Below, one piece after another: positions 53,741-64,000 of a DNA stretch of 64,000 nt. The notes beneath the pieces are model-generated. The model had not been told where the DNA came from. It was given only the letters and a program-made list of their open reading frames with translations, and did no database searches. Position 1 is the stretch's first letter; each line of letters begins with the position of its first letter. Source of the DNA: Staphylotrichum longicolle (taxonomy: Eukaryota; Ascomycota; Sordariomycetes; Sordariales; Chaetomiaceae); the NCBI GenBank assembly GCA_019096155.1, contig JAHCVI010000001.1:3410001-3474000 (forward strand), read 5' to 3'. The translations under genes were made by a program, and so were the position numbers.

Positions 53741-55751
53741 TCAATGCGCAAACCGGAAATCCAACCGCTTACACCCCTTCACGCCGCTATTCTTGATGTA
53801 ATCGGCCCTCTCCGCCTCGCTCATGGCGCTCCAGATCTTGTCCTTTTGCTTGTTGCGCCACACATAGTACACTTTGGTCAACAAAAAGACCAGGATGGAC
53901 AGGATGTTGATGGCCAGCAGCTTGGTGTTGCCGTCGCGGTAGTAGGGCTTGTCCGCCTCGACGTAGATGTACGAGTAGGCGACGTGGCCTATTTGGACGG
54001 AGATCTGGGGCAGGGGGTTAGATTTTGGGTTGGGGGGAATGGGGGTTGGGGGACATGGCTTACGTTGTAGAGAGCGGATGCGACGGTGCGGGTGCCGACG
54101 TTGTTGGCGTTTTTGGAGACCCAGGCGACGTTAATTGCGTCTGCGGGGTGTGGGTTAGCTGAGTGTGATGGGTGTGAGGGGAGGTGGGGGACATACGGCA
54201 GTAAGGGTAGGCCAGGAGGACGGTGATGAGGGCATACGTGCCCCAGGCGTCTTTGATGACGCCCGGCCAGAAACGCAGGGCGATGATACAGGGGAGCGTC
54301 CACACGTTTTGCAGCACGGCAAAGAAGGTGCGCTCGTTCTTCCATTCCGAGAGTCGGGTGACGGCGAGCAGGGTGATGATATGGAGGACAGTCTGGGGCA
54401 GGTTAGCCTGATGTGATTCGGCTGCAGGATGGGACGCCGCATACCGAGGGAATTGTCAGTAGATTGGTTGTAAAAGGGTTGAAGCCCAACGACCTCAGCG
54501 TCAGTGTCAAGTACGCATTGACCGGGCCCTGCGGAATGAAGGCAATGACGCCAATGGCATACATTGGCCACAGGTCATAGTCCTTCAGGACTTCCCATAA
54601 GCGGCGCGGGGTGATGGCCTCGCGGTTGTGCATGTCGCCCTTGGACGGGTCGTCCCGCAAAACGCGGTTCACAACAATGGCCACCTCCCTGTCGCTGAAC
54701 CAGCCTTTGGGGCGGAACCAGGACTTGGTCTGCACCGCGGACGCAGGCATGTTGAAAAACGAAGCGAGGCCAATGGTGAGAGTAATGAGGCCTTCGATAA
54801 GGAACAGCCAGCGCCAGCCGCCCCAGCCATTGATGCCGCGGAGATGGAGGACAGCGAACGCCAGGAGGGAGGTGATGATTGTGGTCAGGGAGAGTGTGGT
54901 CCAGAAATAACTGCGGAAGAGTTAGCCTTGGGATCATTGCAGTCCAGCAGGTGGGAACTGACCTCAGACGGATGGGCAGTTCGCGGGATGTGTAAAAGTA
55001 CGACAACCAGAGGACAATATCCGGAATGAAGCCACCCTCAAGAAGTCCAAGAAGGGCTCGCGTAGCGAGGAAACCTGAACGGCCCGTCATGGCACACTGC
55101 GAGATGGCCACACACGACCAGAGGACAATCTGGATGGGAATCCACCGATCCGGACCTAGCTTCTTGGATACCAGCTGAGACGGCAGCTCGGCGAGGAGGA
55201 AGCAAATCAGGAAGACGACTGTGCCGTGATTGTAATCTGTGAAACGGTCAGTGGTGCCGCATCGCCAGCAGGAGGGGTTGCTCTAATCGTACCATTTGTG
55301 TTGAGTCCCAGGTCATCGAGAAGGTTATCCGCCAGTGCTTGTGCGAGGTTGCCCCGGTCGACTTGCAGCGCAAAAAACATGACACACTGTTCGGGCGTCC
55401 CAGTCAGCCCTGTCATACTCTATGTCCAAACGGGAGACGACGTACTGCCCAGGTGCAGATCCGCCAGTCGAGCTTCCGGATAATCCGCTTCTCCTCCTCT
55501 TCTGTCCACGTCAAGGTTGCATCAAACACATGGCGGCACTCGTACTGAGCCTCCTCATACACTTGCTTCCAGTGGGCGGCGACATCTGCGTCGAGGAACG
55601 GGTTCTGGGCGAGATCTTCGAACTCCTCCTCGGACCCCGAGTCTTCACTCGCTGATGGCGAGTCAAGCGCGGCGATATCCTTGGTGTCCACGGTCGCGAG
55701 GTGTTTGTCGTCCCTGAGCTTGGTAGAGCTCGAATCCGGTGGGCTCGCCAT
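53741..55751 (-). CDS. MFS transporter, anion:cation symporter (Dal5/allantoate permease) family
   Basis: Seven exons, in transcription order: 55751-55446, 55386-55293, 55236-54963, 54910-54445, 54392-54197, 54140-54064 and 54004-53741 (1677 nt, 558 aa), every junction in frame with short introns of 52-59 nt. The acidic cytosolic N-terminus ends at the family block EEEEKRIIRKLDWRICTWAC. Twelve helices follow, including VMFFALQVDRGNLAQALADN, DYNHGTVVFLICFLLAELPS, GFLATRALLGLLEGGFIPDI (with the loop signature), LWPMYAIGVIAFIPQGPVNA and DAIN-equivalent HAINVAWVSKNANNVGTRTV. The C-terminal tail is basic. The family carries organic anions such as allantoate, vitamins or carboxylates with H+; the substrate cannot be read from the sequence. 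Confidence 0.93.
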
Positions 55752-57377
55752 GCTGTCTGGCTGTTCGGGCGTGTTGGGCCCAAGCGGAGGACGGTGAATG
55801 GGAGGAGGCTCGTCACCGCTGGTCAGGGACGCGGATGAGAAGGATACAGCGTCGTACAAGACGCCAGCCGAGTGGCCATTTATATATCACCTTGCTTGAT
55901 ATCCTGGGGGTGGCGGACTCATCGTCACGGAGAAATCCTCTTTTCGGCATGTCTATACAGATGGCGTGATGGCCGATACTTACCGGAATGGGTGTCCCAG
56001 TCCTAACCACGGGGTCGTCGCCTGCCGTTATGGAACGATATTACTTGCCTCCCATCACAAGATGCATGCCGAGTCTCGGACCCCGCAGGCGATGATACCG
56101 GCACGCAGACGCGCATGCAAGATCCCCAGGATGGTCCTTGACATATCCGTGCTTGGTACGCCTTCCCGTTGCTTAAATCCGAAAGCCAATGTTTCGGGGG
56201 ACGTGGGGGTTGTGGGACCGGGGCGCGTTGGACGACGTGAGTGGAGTGTCGTGATTTGCGCTTGGATGAGATGATGAGGTCGTGCGGACACGGCGCGGAC
56301 GGGAGCCGTTGAGGTGTGGGTGAGCGTCCGGCGGGAAGCGCCCTAAACGGTTGCCGAGACTTTGTCAGATGGCAAAAGGTCACAGTCCCATCCCTTCAAG
56401 CTTTGTGGAAAATGGGTAGTTGGGAGTTTGGGTAAGCTTATTTCCCTATGATGTTGCACCGAAACGGAGCTGAGCTGAGTTGTTGGTTCATTTCGCAACC
56501 AACACACACGATGACACCATCGACACCCCGCCCGACGACTTGATCGGGCAGAAACAGCAACCCACACCCAAGGAAAACTCAGTTCTGTTCCCGTACTCTT
56601 TGCCGTCAACAGGAGCACGTGGCTGCAAGCCTTCAGGGGTCGCCAAACTCTATGGCCACCGGGGGGAAATCTTGAGGGGCAGCGAGCCAAGAGGAAGCAC
56701 AGCGCAAGTCAAGAACAGCCCGAGTTTTCGATTTGAGACAGTACACAAATGATTCAACGGCACGGATGGAGACTTGAGTTCGACGATGGTTGGGAACGTT
56801 CAAGGAGATGTACGTCGTGATGCCCTCTTTAATATCATTGAGTCGTCAGGCTGCTGTTTGTTTGTCAGCTCAAGCTTGCTCGCAATCGCTGGCCGATATT
56901 ATCGCTTGGCTGTCCTTCTGACGTGACAATAGATGCGTTGACGGAAAGGGCCGCAGAAGGCGTAGTCTCAAACACAGCCGGAAGCCAGAGCGTTGTGTGA
57001 GTCCAAAACAGGATTGTCTCATTTTTCAGTTGTCGACGCCCTAGGTCAGACTCCTAAGGGACGACAGACGCGGGGCAAGAGTTTGAATACATGGCGAACA
57101 TGGCGAGGCTCCCACGACAGCCATGGGAGCATCAATCAATATAAACAGCCCAGGTGCTCCCACCCAACACCAAGACCTCCTGCAAACCACAACCCATCCT
57201 CAGGCCTACCTTCAACCCATCTATCCGTCGTCAAGTCAAGATGTGCAATTATACTCAGGAGCACTGCAACTATTGCGCTGTCTTGATCGGTCAGCCCCAA
57301 GAACGGTCTGGGTGAGCCAAGGGCGAATCAAGTACCAGGCTTGCCTTCCTCCGTCGGTCGCGCAGAGGCACTCCAAG
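55752..57377. other. intergenic, 1.6 kb
   Basis: MFS promoter and the 3' flank of the first GTPase gene. Short frames only, no domain signal. Confidence 0.55.
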
Positions 57378-58865
57378 TTACGACACCAACCCCCTGGCCA
57401 TTGCGCCGGCTATGCTGACACCACTACCAATGGCCGCCGGATTCGCGGTGAAGATTCCAGCGCCAACAACAGCAATGCCAGCCAGCATGCCCGCAAGCGG
57501 CCCCCACCTGATTGAGTTGGAGTTTCTCTCCCTCTGGAGCTGCCCAAGCTGCTGAGTCAACGCCGCCGTCTGGGCCTCGTACTGCGCCGCCTGCTGGTGA
57601 AACTGGTTCTGGAAGTCGCTGTGCGCTTCCTCAAACCGCCGGGCCTGCTCTTCAGCCCTCCCTTTGTCGACCTTGAGCTCCGAGACTTGCTCCCACAGTT
57701 TCTGCTGTTGCTGCTCATAATGCTTTCGCTCCTCCCTCGCCATAGCCGCATCCGCCTCTCGCTGGCGATGTAGTTTTTTCAATTCGTCGGCCTTCTTGTT
57801 CAGGAGATCCTCCGTCTGCTTCTTCTGCCTCTCAACCTCGGCCAGCACTCGCTGGAACTCGGCCGTCTTTTGCGCCGACAGGCGCTCCATGTCGATGCGG
57901 AGTTGCTCCTGCGCTTGATCCGCCTCGGCCAGCTTCTCTTCAAACTCGCGTCGTTGCCCGTCCAAGATCTTGAGCATCTCCTCATCGCGCCGCTTCATAG
58001 CCTCGTCGTGGTCCGCCTTGAGCGAGTCGAGCTTCTTGCGGTACTGCGCAGTCGCCTTGTCAATCTCCTTCCGCAGCTCCTTTCCCGCCAAGGTCGCATC
58101 CAGGTCCTTCTTCTCGTCGACCAGCTCCTTCTGGATGGTCAACACAAAGTTGCCCTTCTTCTCTCGCATCTGGATCAGGTGGTACACGATCTCCAGAGCA
58201 GAAGGTTCGTTCCCCTGAAACCGCATCATTCGCGAGCCGCGGGACGACATCAGGCCCCAGAATCCATCCGTGCTCCGCAGCTCGTCCTCCCTGTCCTTGG
58301 CCATTGCAAGATCGGGCCCGTCCTTGGGCAGCCGGTCCCACATCGCCACACATGCGGCGGAACATGCTCAGGTGGCGGACGTCGGACCCGGCGAAGCGGT
58401 TGTGCGAGATGGGGTGCAGGTAGACGATGCCGGCGAGCGCGACGTCCCGCTTGTACGTATTGGAGAAGAAGAAGGCGACGTCCTTGAGCACGTCGATGTC
58501 GGAGCGGAAGGTGTCGTCGAAGCCGGGAGTGTCGATGAGGAACACGCGTCTCCCGGCGTGCTCGAACATGTAGACGTTGACGTTGGTTGTGTCTTCAATC
58601 AGCGCTTAGCCAAGGAGTAACGAGATGTTGTGGAGGCTCTAGTTTGGAGAACCTACGTGACTTGAGCCCTTTGCCGATGCCGACGTCCCTCCCAACCAAG
58701 CTGGAGATGAAGGTACTTTTGCCGGAGCCCGTCACCCCCATCACTGCCAGGACAATGTCATCGCTCCTATTTCTGTGTTAGCGAGCGATAACACAATGAA
58801 CCGCATGCCGACACTTGCCGAAGAGCATAGAGCAAGTGCTCGTTAGTAGTAGATCCTCCGCCCAT
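57378..58865 (-). pseudogene. AIG1/IMAP-like GTPase with coiled coil, apparently broken by a deletion
   Basis: The likely start is ATG 58865. A second exon ends at 58657 (SDDIVLAVMGVTGSGKSTFI, Walker A) and a third begins at 58592 (HTTNVNVYMFEHAGRRVFLI, then DTPGFDDTFRSDIDVLKD). After RHLSMFRRMC the frame is lost near 58350. Downstream, another frame continues AMWDRLPKDGPDLAMAKDRE, a coiled coil of about 200 residues and a hydrophobic C-terminus (WGPLAGMLAGIAVVGAGIFT). Aligned with the neighbour at 59.3 kb, about 35 nt are missing between Cys and Ala-Met-Trp, just before the base-recognition motif; this removes about 12 residues and shifts the frame. The 3' frame is still open for over 300 codons, so the loss is recent or an assembly artefact. 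The first splice junction is uncertain. Confidence 0.6.
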
Positions 58866-59296
58866 TGTGCTACGGTATACTTTGGCACGGATTTCTGATA
58901 ACAGAGTTGAGCTGTTGAAGAAAGCTGCAGGAAAACGCCCGGAGCCCTGCCCGATCTGGACCAAGGTCTCGACCGTCGAGTCTTATCAGCGCGGGGTTTT
59001 CAGCCACAGGGCTCTCGCCCAGGGAAACCGGGAACGCCTAGACCATTCCAAGTCGGTTCATCTACCTCCAGCTTGCTTCAGTATTGGACGCCACGGGAGA
59101 TCATTGAGCCAACCAGGACCCAAGGGCCACCCCCCTCCCCGTCGGACGCATGGCTGAGGTGCTCTTGCAAACTGCGGGGTCCGGTGACCTGAACTGCCCT
59201 CTCCGTCTTTTTCATCTGTTCATGAACATCGAATGTATTTCGTGGGAGTGGACGAGAGTTACCTCATCTACGGGACCCAGGCTTCGCGGCAACATC
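58866..59296. promoter_or_regulatory. shared promoter region of the divergent GTPase pair
   Basis: 431 bp between two head-to-head paralogues. No gene inside; no site assigned. Confidence 0.45.
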
Positions 59297-61491
59297 ATGG
59301 CGCCGAGTTATGCAGCTGCTGTGGAAGACGTTGAGGATGATGGCGACTTCTCAGATGTCCAAGAATACGCATTTGCGCCCAAACCTGGCGATATCATCAT
59401 TGCCCTGATGGGCGTGACGGGAGTGGGGAAAAGCACCTTCATCTCTCACTGCACTGATGAGCCCATTGCAGTCAACACGGGCCTCCGATCCTGTAGGAAC
59501 CGCTTCTGGCCCTCTTTCAGTTTCCTAGTCCTGACCAAGACATCTTCCTTCTAGGCACCGAATTCGTCACTGCCTACCGCTGCCGTCTCGACGGCCTCGA
59601 AAACGTCTACCTCATCGACACCCCGGGCTTCGACGACACGTACCGGTCCGACATCGAGGTCCTGACCGAGATCGCCGAATGGCTGACCGACACCTACCGC
59701 CGCGATGTCAAGCTCAGCGGCATCATCTACCTGCACCGCATCACCGACCTCCGCATGACGGGCTCCGCCAAGGAGAACTATCTGCGCTTCCAGCGCCTCT
59801 GCGGGCCCGAAGCCCTCCGCAAGGTCATCCTCGCCACGAGCATGTGGGAGGGCGTCGCCCCGGCCGTCGGCGAGGCCCGCGAGAAGGAACTCGCCGAGAC
59901 GGACGACTTCTGGGGGTACATGCTGCGCCACCACTCGCAGATGCATCGGCACTACAACACGGTCGAGTCGGTGCGCCGGCTGATTGGGGTGTTTGCCCAC
60001 TCGCCGGCGCCCGAGCCCATCAGCCTCCGGCTGCAGGAGGAGATTGTCGACGAGGGCATGTCGCTGATTGAGACGCAGGTGGGGAGAGGGTGGGAGCAGG
60101 CGCTGGACAAGGAGCGCGAGAAGTACCGCAAGGAGCTGGAGGACATCCGCGCGGCGATGAAGGAGCAGATGAGCAAGGAGCTGAAGGAGCTCGAGGAGCA
60201 TATGCAGAAGAAGCTGGACAAGTCCGAGAAGGACAGAGACGCGCTTGCCTCGGCCATGGAAGACAAGAACCGGTCTCATATCAAAGAGCTTGAGACGGTA
60301 AAGACGGAGCTGGGATCGGTGAACAAACATCTTGATGCTGAAAAGACTTTTACCCGGAGGGTAGTCAAGTCTTTGGAAGAGCATGCAAAGGGACTGGATT
60401 TGCGGACGAGGTCCAGGCCGACGGGGGAGAGCTTCGTTGATCAGGACATCCATATCAGCATTTTCGCCGAGGCGTTTGCATTCTGCGGGCCAAAGTACAC
60501 TGTGATGTACGGCTTCGCCCCTTTCCCTCGGTCTTCATCTAACCATTGAGCTAACGCGGTCGACAGTTATGCACCTTTCAACTGGTTCCCGCTCGTAGAC
60601 GGGAAGAGTGTCCAAGAAAAACCGCATCACTGGGTCGCCAGCACGGAAATCCAGATGCCACATGTTGTTTGCGAATTTGGCTGGATCGGCGAGACTATAC
60701 TTCATTATGCAGTGACCCCTACAAACATTTCAGATGCATTTTCCGCATCAGATAGGTTGGCTTCCAAGCCCCAAGCACGAGCTTGCTGCACAGGTGAGCG
60801 GTCCACCAGAGCACAATGATCCCTCCCAAAGTAACACTCGGAATAGAAGTAATTTACGGGCAATTCAATCGCTACCCCCACGCCCAAACAAGTATAAAAG
60901 CTTTCAAGCCAAACACTTGCATCAATCACATTTCGCTAGGGGAAGAGCCTGATTCCTATTTCACAATCACGACGCATGAGTCTAGGCACGCTCCTGGAAG
61001 TCGGGCGGTGATTAAGGAGAACTTTGCCGGGTTCCCTGAAGAGGATAACGACAGCGTTCGCCGGATATGGTGGGGGTACAACCACACGTACGTCGTCGAA
61101 CGCAAGGATGGCAGCAGGACGTGGTCCCTAGGCAGCTATTACCCAGGTCTCAGTGACTACATCCGATGGGGCATCAAAGGCTGCAATACCATCAAGGTAG
61201 GGATAGCTCAGCTTGGTGGCCGCTGCAGACAGTTGCTGACACTGAAACTCGCGCCAGGCCCTTGCACTGGATCTGTGCAACAACGGTGGCTCATGGATCA
61301 TCATCTTTACCAACGGCGAGGTCGCATATACCCGCCGGGGTGCTAAAACAGGGAATAGGTTCGACCACTTTGAGTTTGAGGAGTTTGCCACTAGGAACTT
61401 TGGGTGTGACTTTGGCTTAATTGAAGAGTCCAAGATGGAGGGGACACCAAGGTCGAGCAATCCGATGTCGTCTCCTGACGATGATCACTAA
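59297..61491 (+). CDS. AIG1/IMAP-like GTPase with coiled coil and novel C-terminal domain
   Basis: Five exons, 59297-59492, 59555-60506, 60567-60793, 60847-61196 and 61258-61491 (1959 nt, 652 aa), all junctions in frame with CTAAC/CTGAC-type branch sites. An acidic N-terminus leads to the G domain: Walker A GVTGVGKST (residues 39-47), DTPGFDDTYRSD (about 87-98), and LATSMWE (about 158-164) where classical GTPases have N/TKxD. A charged coiled coil (about 210-345; KEREKYRKELEDIRAAMKEQ) follows. The last 280 residues are a separate folded region: APFNWFPLVDGKSV, EVIYGQFNRYPHAQTSIKAF, YNHTYVVERKDGSRTWSLGS, YYPGLSDYI and NTIKALALDLCNNGGSWIII. I do not recognise this part. AIG1-type GTPases assemble on membranes in immunity-like settings; the role here is unknown. 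Confidence 0.8.
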
Positions 61492-61609
61492 GATTGTACG
61501 TTTGGGCTTGCCTGACTATGTGAAAATATCAGAGTACCTGACCTTGTCGAGAACATTCAGGTATCGATTTTCTCAAAACAGTGAACTCTAAATGAATACA
61601 ACAAACTAA

Positions 61610-62441
61610 TTACTCATCCGCCTTCACCTTGGTCACGCCCGTCTCCCCGTCCGGCGCCATCTGCCTGAACATGGTCATGGGGTCGAAGAACACCTCGACC
61701 TTTTGCAGCTGCAGCTTGTCATTCACCTCGGCCACCGCAATGCCCTCAATGTCGATCGGCCCGCCGTGCGCCTTGATCGTGACCTTTTCCCCCTTGCTAC
61801 ACCCAAGCATCAGTATACACACATAAACCCAAGCAGATCCACCAACCAAAAAGCCACTTACTTATTCAGCCCCGTATAATCCTCCTTCATCGTGCCCCAA
61901 TGCCGCCACCGGAACGCGACCTTGGGCGGGCCGGCGTACACCTCGAGCACCTCCCACGCGAAGGTGGGCATCATGCGCTTGAACGTCTTGTGCGACGCGT
62001 CGAAGCTCGACCGCATCGGGCAGTAGTACTCGTTGGGCTCGATGATGGCGTTGTACGTGCCGACGCTGAGCATGTGCTCGCCCGTCTGCGGCGGCCCGCC
62101 GTTGACCGAGAAGGTGTAGGTCGACGGGTCGATCGTGCGCCAGTCCGCCAGCGACACCTTGTAGCTCGCCTCGATCTCCCAGTTCTTGACCAGCTTCTCG
62201 ACCAGGTCGGGCAGCGAGCCGGCTTGGTGCGAGGCGCGCTTTGCTGTGGGGAGGTGGGGCCCAGATGTCAGTATGATGGGGGGAGGGGTAGCAAAGAGGT
62301 GCGTTCCTGCGGCTTACTCTCGGCCCAGACCTTGCGCGTCTTGCTGTAGTCGGGCGCACGACCGTGGCGCCAGTTCACGTTGGTGTCCTTGAGCACGGCG
62401 TCCTCGTCAAGGACGTAGTCGGGAAGTCCAGCGTCACCCAT
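61610..62441 (-). CDS. SnoaL/NTF2-like pathogen-related protein
   Basis: Exons 62441-62318, 62243-61862 and 61796-61610 (693 nt, 230 aa), all in frame. It reads MGDAGLPDYVLDEDAVLKDT, NVNWRHGRAPDYSKTRKVWA, then GSLPDLVEKLVKNWEIEASY and KVSLADWRTIDPSTYTFSVN. The AWEVLEVYAGPPKVAFRWRH core and the closing EGIAVAEVNDKLQLQKVEVF and FFDP follow. This is the pattern of plant and fungal pathogen-related proteins (barley type) with a cone-shaped SnoaL/NTF2 fold. Most members have no known reaction and probably bind a small hydrophobic ligand. It converges on the GTPase gene, with 118 bp between stops. Confidence 0.88.
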
Positions 62442-64000
62442 TGTGCTTGTTGTGTTTGATTATCTCGAGTATCCGGCCTCGAGGTGTTGTGGAGAAGGGA
62501 CAAGACAAGACAGACGAAGAGAGAACTGCAATTGGAACGTGGGAGACGAGGAAAAGAGGAAGGGGCCATCCATGTGCCGTCGGCCCCCATTCATATACAT
62601 ACATTCGAGCCACTGCACCACCTCCCACCTGCCAACTCGGCAACATGGACCCCTCACACGGCACGTTGGTTCCATCCCACATCCCGGCTTCGCATCTGAA
62701 GGCCAGATCCCCGTCTCCGATCCGTCTGGATGGGCCTCTCTGCGCGGGCAATCAAGCGTATCGGGGGGGGATGGGGGGACCCTGGACAGTCCAAGGAACG
62801 GCGCCCCCGCCACCCAAGCGAAAACAAAGTCCAGACATCCACGCGTTCTGGGGTACACAGGACACACGCAGCCGTGCCACGCGAGGACGTCCCCGGTGTG
62901 GCGATGCAGAAAAGTTGAGTGTAGGGTCCCATTTACACGCACGATACCCCTCGAGACCCCCTCGAGACCCCTATGTGCTGCGTCCTCGGCAACCTAGGGT
63001 CTGGTACTGGGCGAGGGGCGATTGGTTGAGAAGGCGACTCCTGATCCCTCTTCCATGCAGAGAGCAAAAGACCGCAGCTTCCGCACATGCAGGCGGGTGG
63101 GTTCGGTTAAACGGTTTGGAAAGGGGGCGCACTGGGTGCCTCGGAATTCGGTGGATTTCGGTTGGCTGGTGAAGGATGGGAGCTTTGCCAACATGGAACT
63201 TTACGAACCCTTGCGGTACCCTGGCGTGCCTGGCTCGCCTGGGTACCCACGATGTCCGATCTGAGTCTCCACTCCGGCGATTCATAAGCCTCCACTTGGT
63301 GGGCTCGATCGGGAAGTTTGTTGAAGAAAAATTCGGACCCCAGAGATCGGGTGGGGGTTTCCAATTGGGGGCCGTTGAGACTTGAGAAGCTCGTGCTTGT
63401 GGATAAGAAGCGTGGATGGTCTGGAAGTTGACACCAAAGACACCCAAATGCCTCATTTGCATGCAATATCTGAACAAAAAACCATGGGTAGACAGCCGGG
63501 GCAAACAGCCGGCAACGGCCTGCCCCAGCATTTCGAGGTCTGGGCCCGGTGGCGGGTTGAAGCAGCTCTGCGGCACAGCCCTCGCCAGGGCAGCACAGGC
63601 TTGTTGTGCACAGGGTCTCTCCGGATGTTGCGTTCCGGTCAACATCACAGCCAAACGGTTGTTCAGATCCAACAGGGGGGACATGGAACATGGAACATGG
63701 ATCAATATCATCTCTCCATGCGCTTCTCCAGGCCGACCGCAATGGTTGCACACATGCGTTGCAGAGACGCAGTGATGATGTGAGACTGCCAACGACGTTA
63801 CAGCACAGGCTGCCATGCAACCCTGCGAGGAGCCAACACGCGAAATGCAGAGTGCCGGGGCCCGGAACCCACGCCTCTCTTGCCCGCCCTTCCTCTAGCG
63901 CTGCTACGTCGATCTAGCGGCTCCTCAATCCACAATGCCACACGCATCCGTCCAATCCGAGCATTGGCAAATCAAATTCGCTGGTGCTGTGCCCGTGTTT
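62442..64000. other. intergenic, right end of window
   Basis: Upstream region of the SnoaL-like gene, then about 1.3 kb with only overlapping chance frames on both strands. No supported gene. Confidence 0.5.

Noticed and set aside
62441..63820. Several 180-280-codon frames on both strands at the right end
   Set aside because: Mutually overlapping, Arg/Pro/Ser-rich, no domain and no splice signals that join them.
1..64000. Transposons, RIP-degraded blocks, CRISPR-like arrays
   Set aside because: No transposase or reverse-transcriptase motifs, no long terminal repeats and no long AT-rich TpA-dense stretches were seen; spaced direct repeats are absent.

Overview
The window is nuclear DNA of a filamentous ascomycete. 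The evidence is short GT-AG introns (about 40-120 nt) with CTNAC-type branch sites, GC-rich coding sequence, HET-domain genes, an AA9 cellulose-oxidising enzyme with a CBM1, a large secreted GH3 beta-glucosidase and two nuclear tRNA genes with introns. The beta-glucosidase closely resembles, from memory, those of Chaetomiaceae (Thermothelomyces/Chaetomium), so a Sordariales saprotroph is the best guess; no species is claimed.

Layout. 0-20 kb: the 3' end of a CPS1/DIP2-like adenylate-forming protein, then three HET-domain (heterokaryon-incompatibility) genes on the + strand, each with a different architecture: HET spliced to a multi-pass membrane tail, HET with an inserted WW domain, and a plain HET. 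Between them lies a membrane-anchored coiled-coil protein on the - strand. 20-32 kb: a Rossmann-like protein, a five-exon multi-pass membrane protein, EB1 (microtubule plus-end), a Vam7-like PX-SNARE, and a riboflavin-kinase-like fusion protein. 32-50 kb: AA9 LPMO-CBM1, tRNA-Pro, an acidic hypothetical protein, Atg27, sterol C-14 reductase (ERG24), Sm D2, a hypothetical nuclear protein, GH3 beta-glucosidase, and a further hypothetical. 51-62 kb: a small membrane protein, tRNA-Ser, an ACS-family MFS transporter, a divergent pair of AIG1/IMAP-like GTPases, and a SnoaL/NTF2-like pathogen-related protein. The last 1.5 kb has no gene I can support.

How the genes relate. AA9 LPMO and GH3 beta-glucosidase act at opposite ends of cellulose breakdown. 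Vam7, Atg27 and the MFS carrier are endomembrane functions. ERG24, EB1 and Sm D2 are housekeeping. HET genes and AIG1-like GTPases are families linked to non-self recognition or cell death in fungi and other eukaryotes, so both ends of the window have an accessory character.

Two points affect any reader. First, at least four genes (about 29.1-31.1, 35.1-35.9, 36.6-38.0 and 49.5-50.9 kb) read correctly only if single-base gains or losses are allowed, mostly at C/G runs. This suggests assembly homopolymer errors or decay. Second, introns were placed by eye from splice signals and reading frame. Multi-exon models whose summed exon length is a multiple of three (HET-1, HET-2, EB1, MFS, ERG24, Sm D2, GTPase, SnoaL) are the most reliable. 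No transposon, CRISPR array or obvious RIP-degraded AT-rich block was seen.
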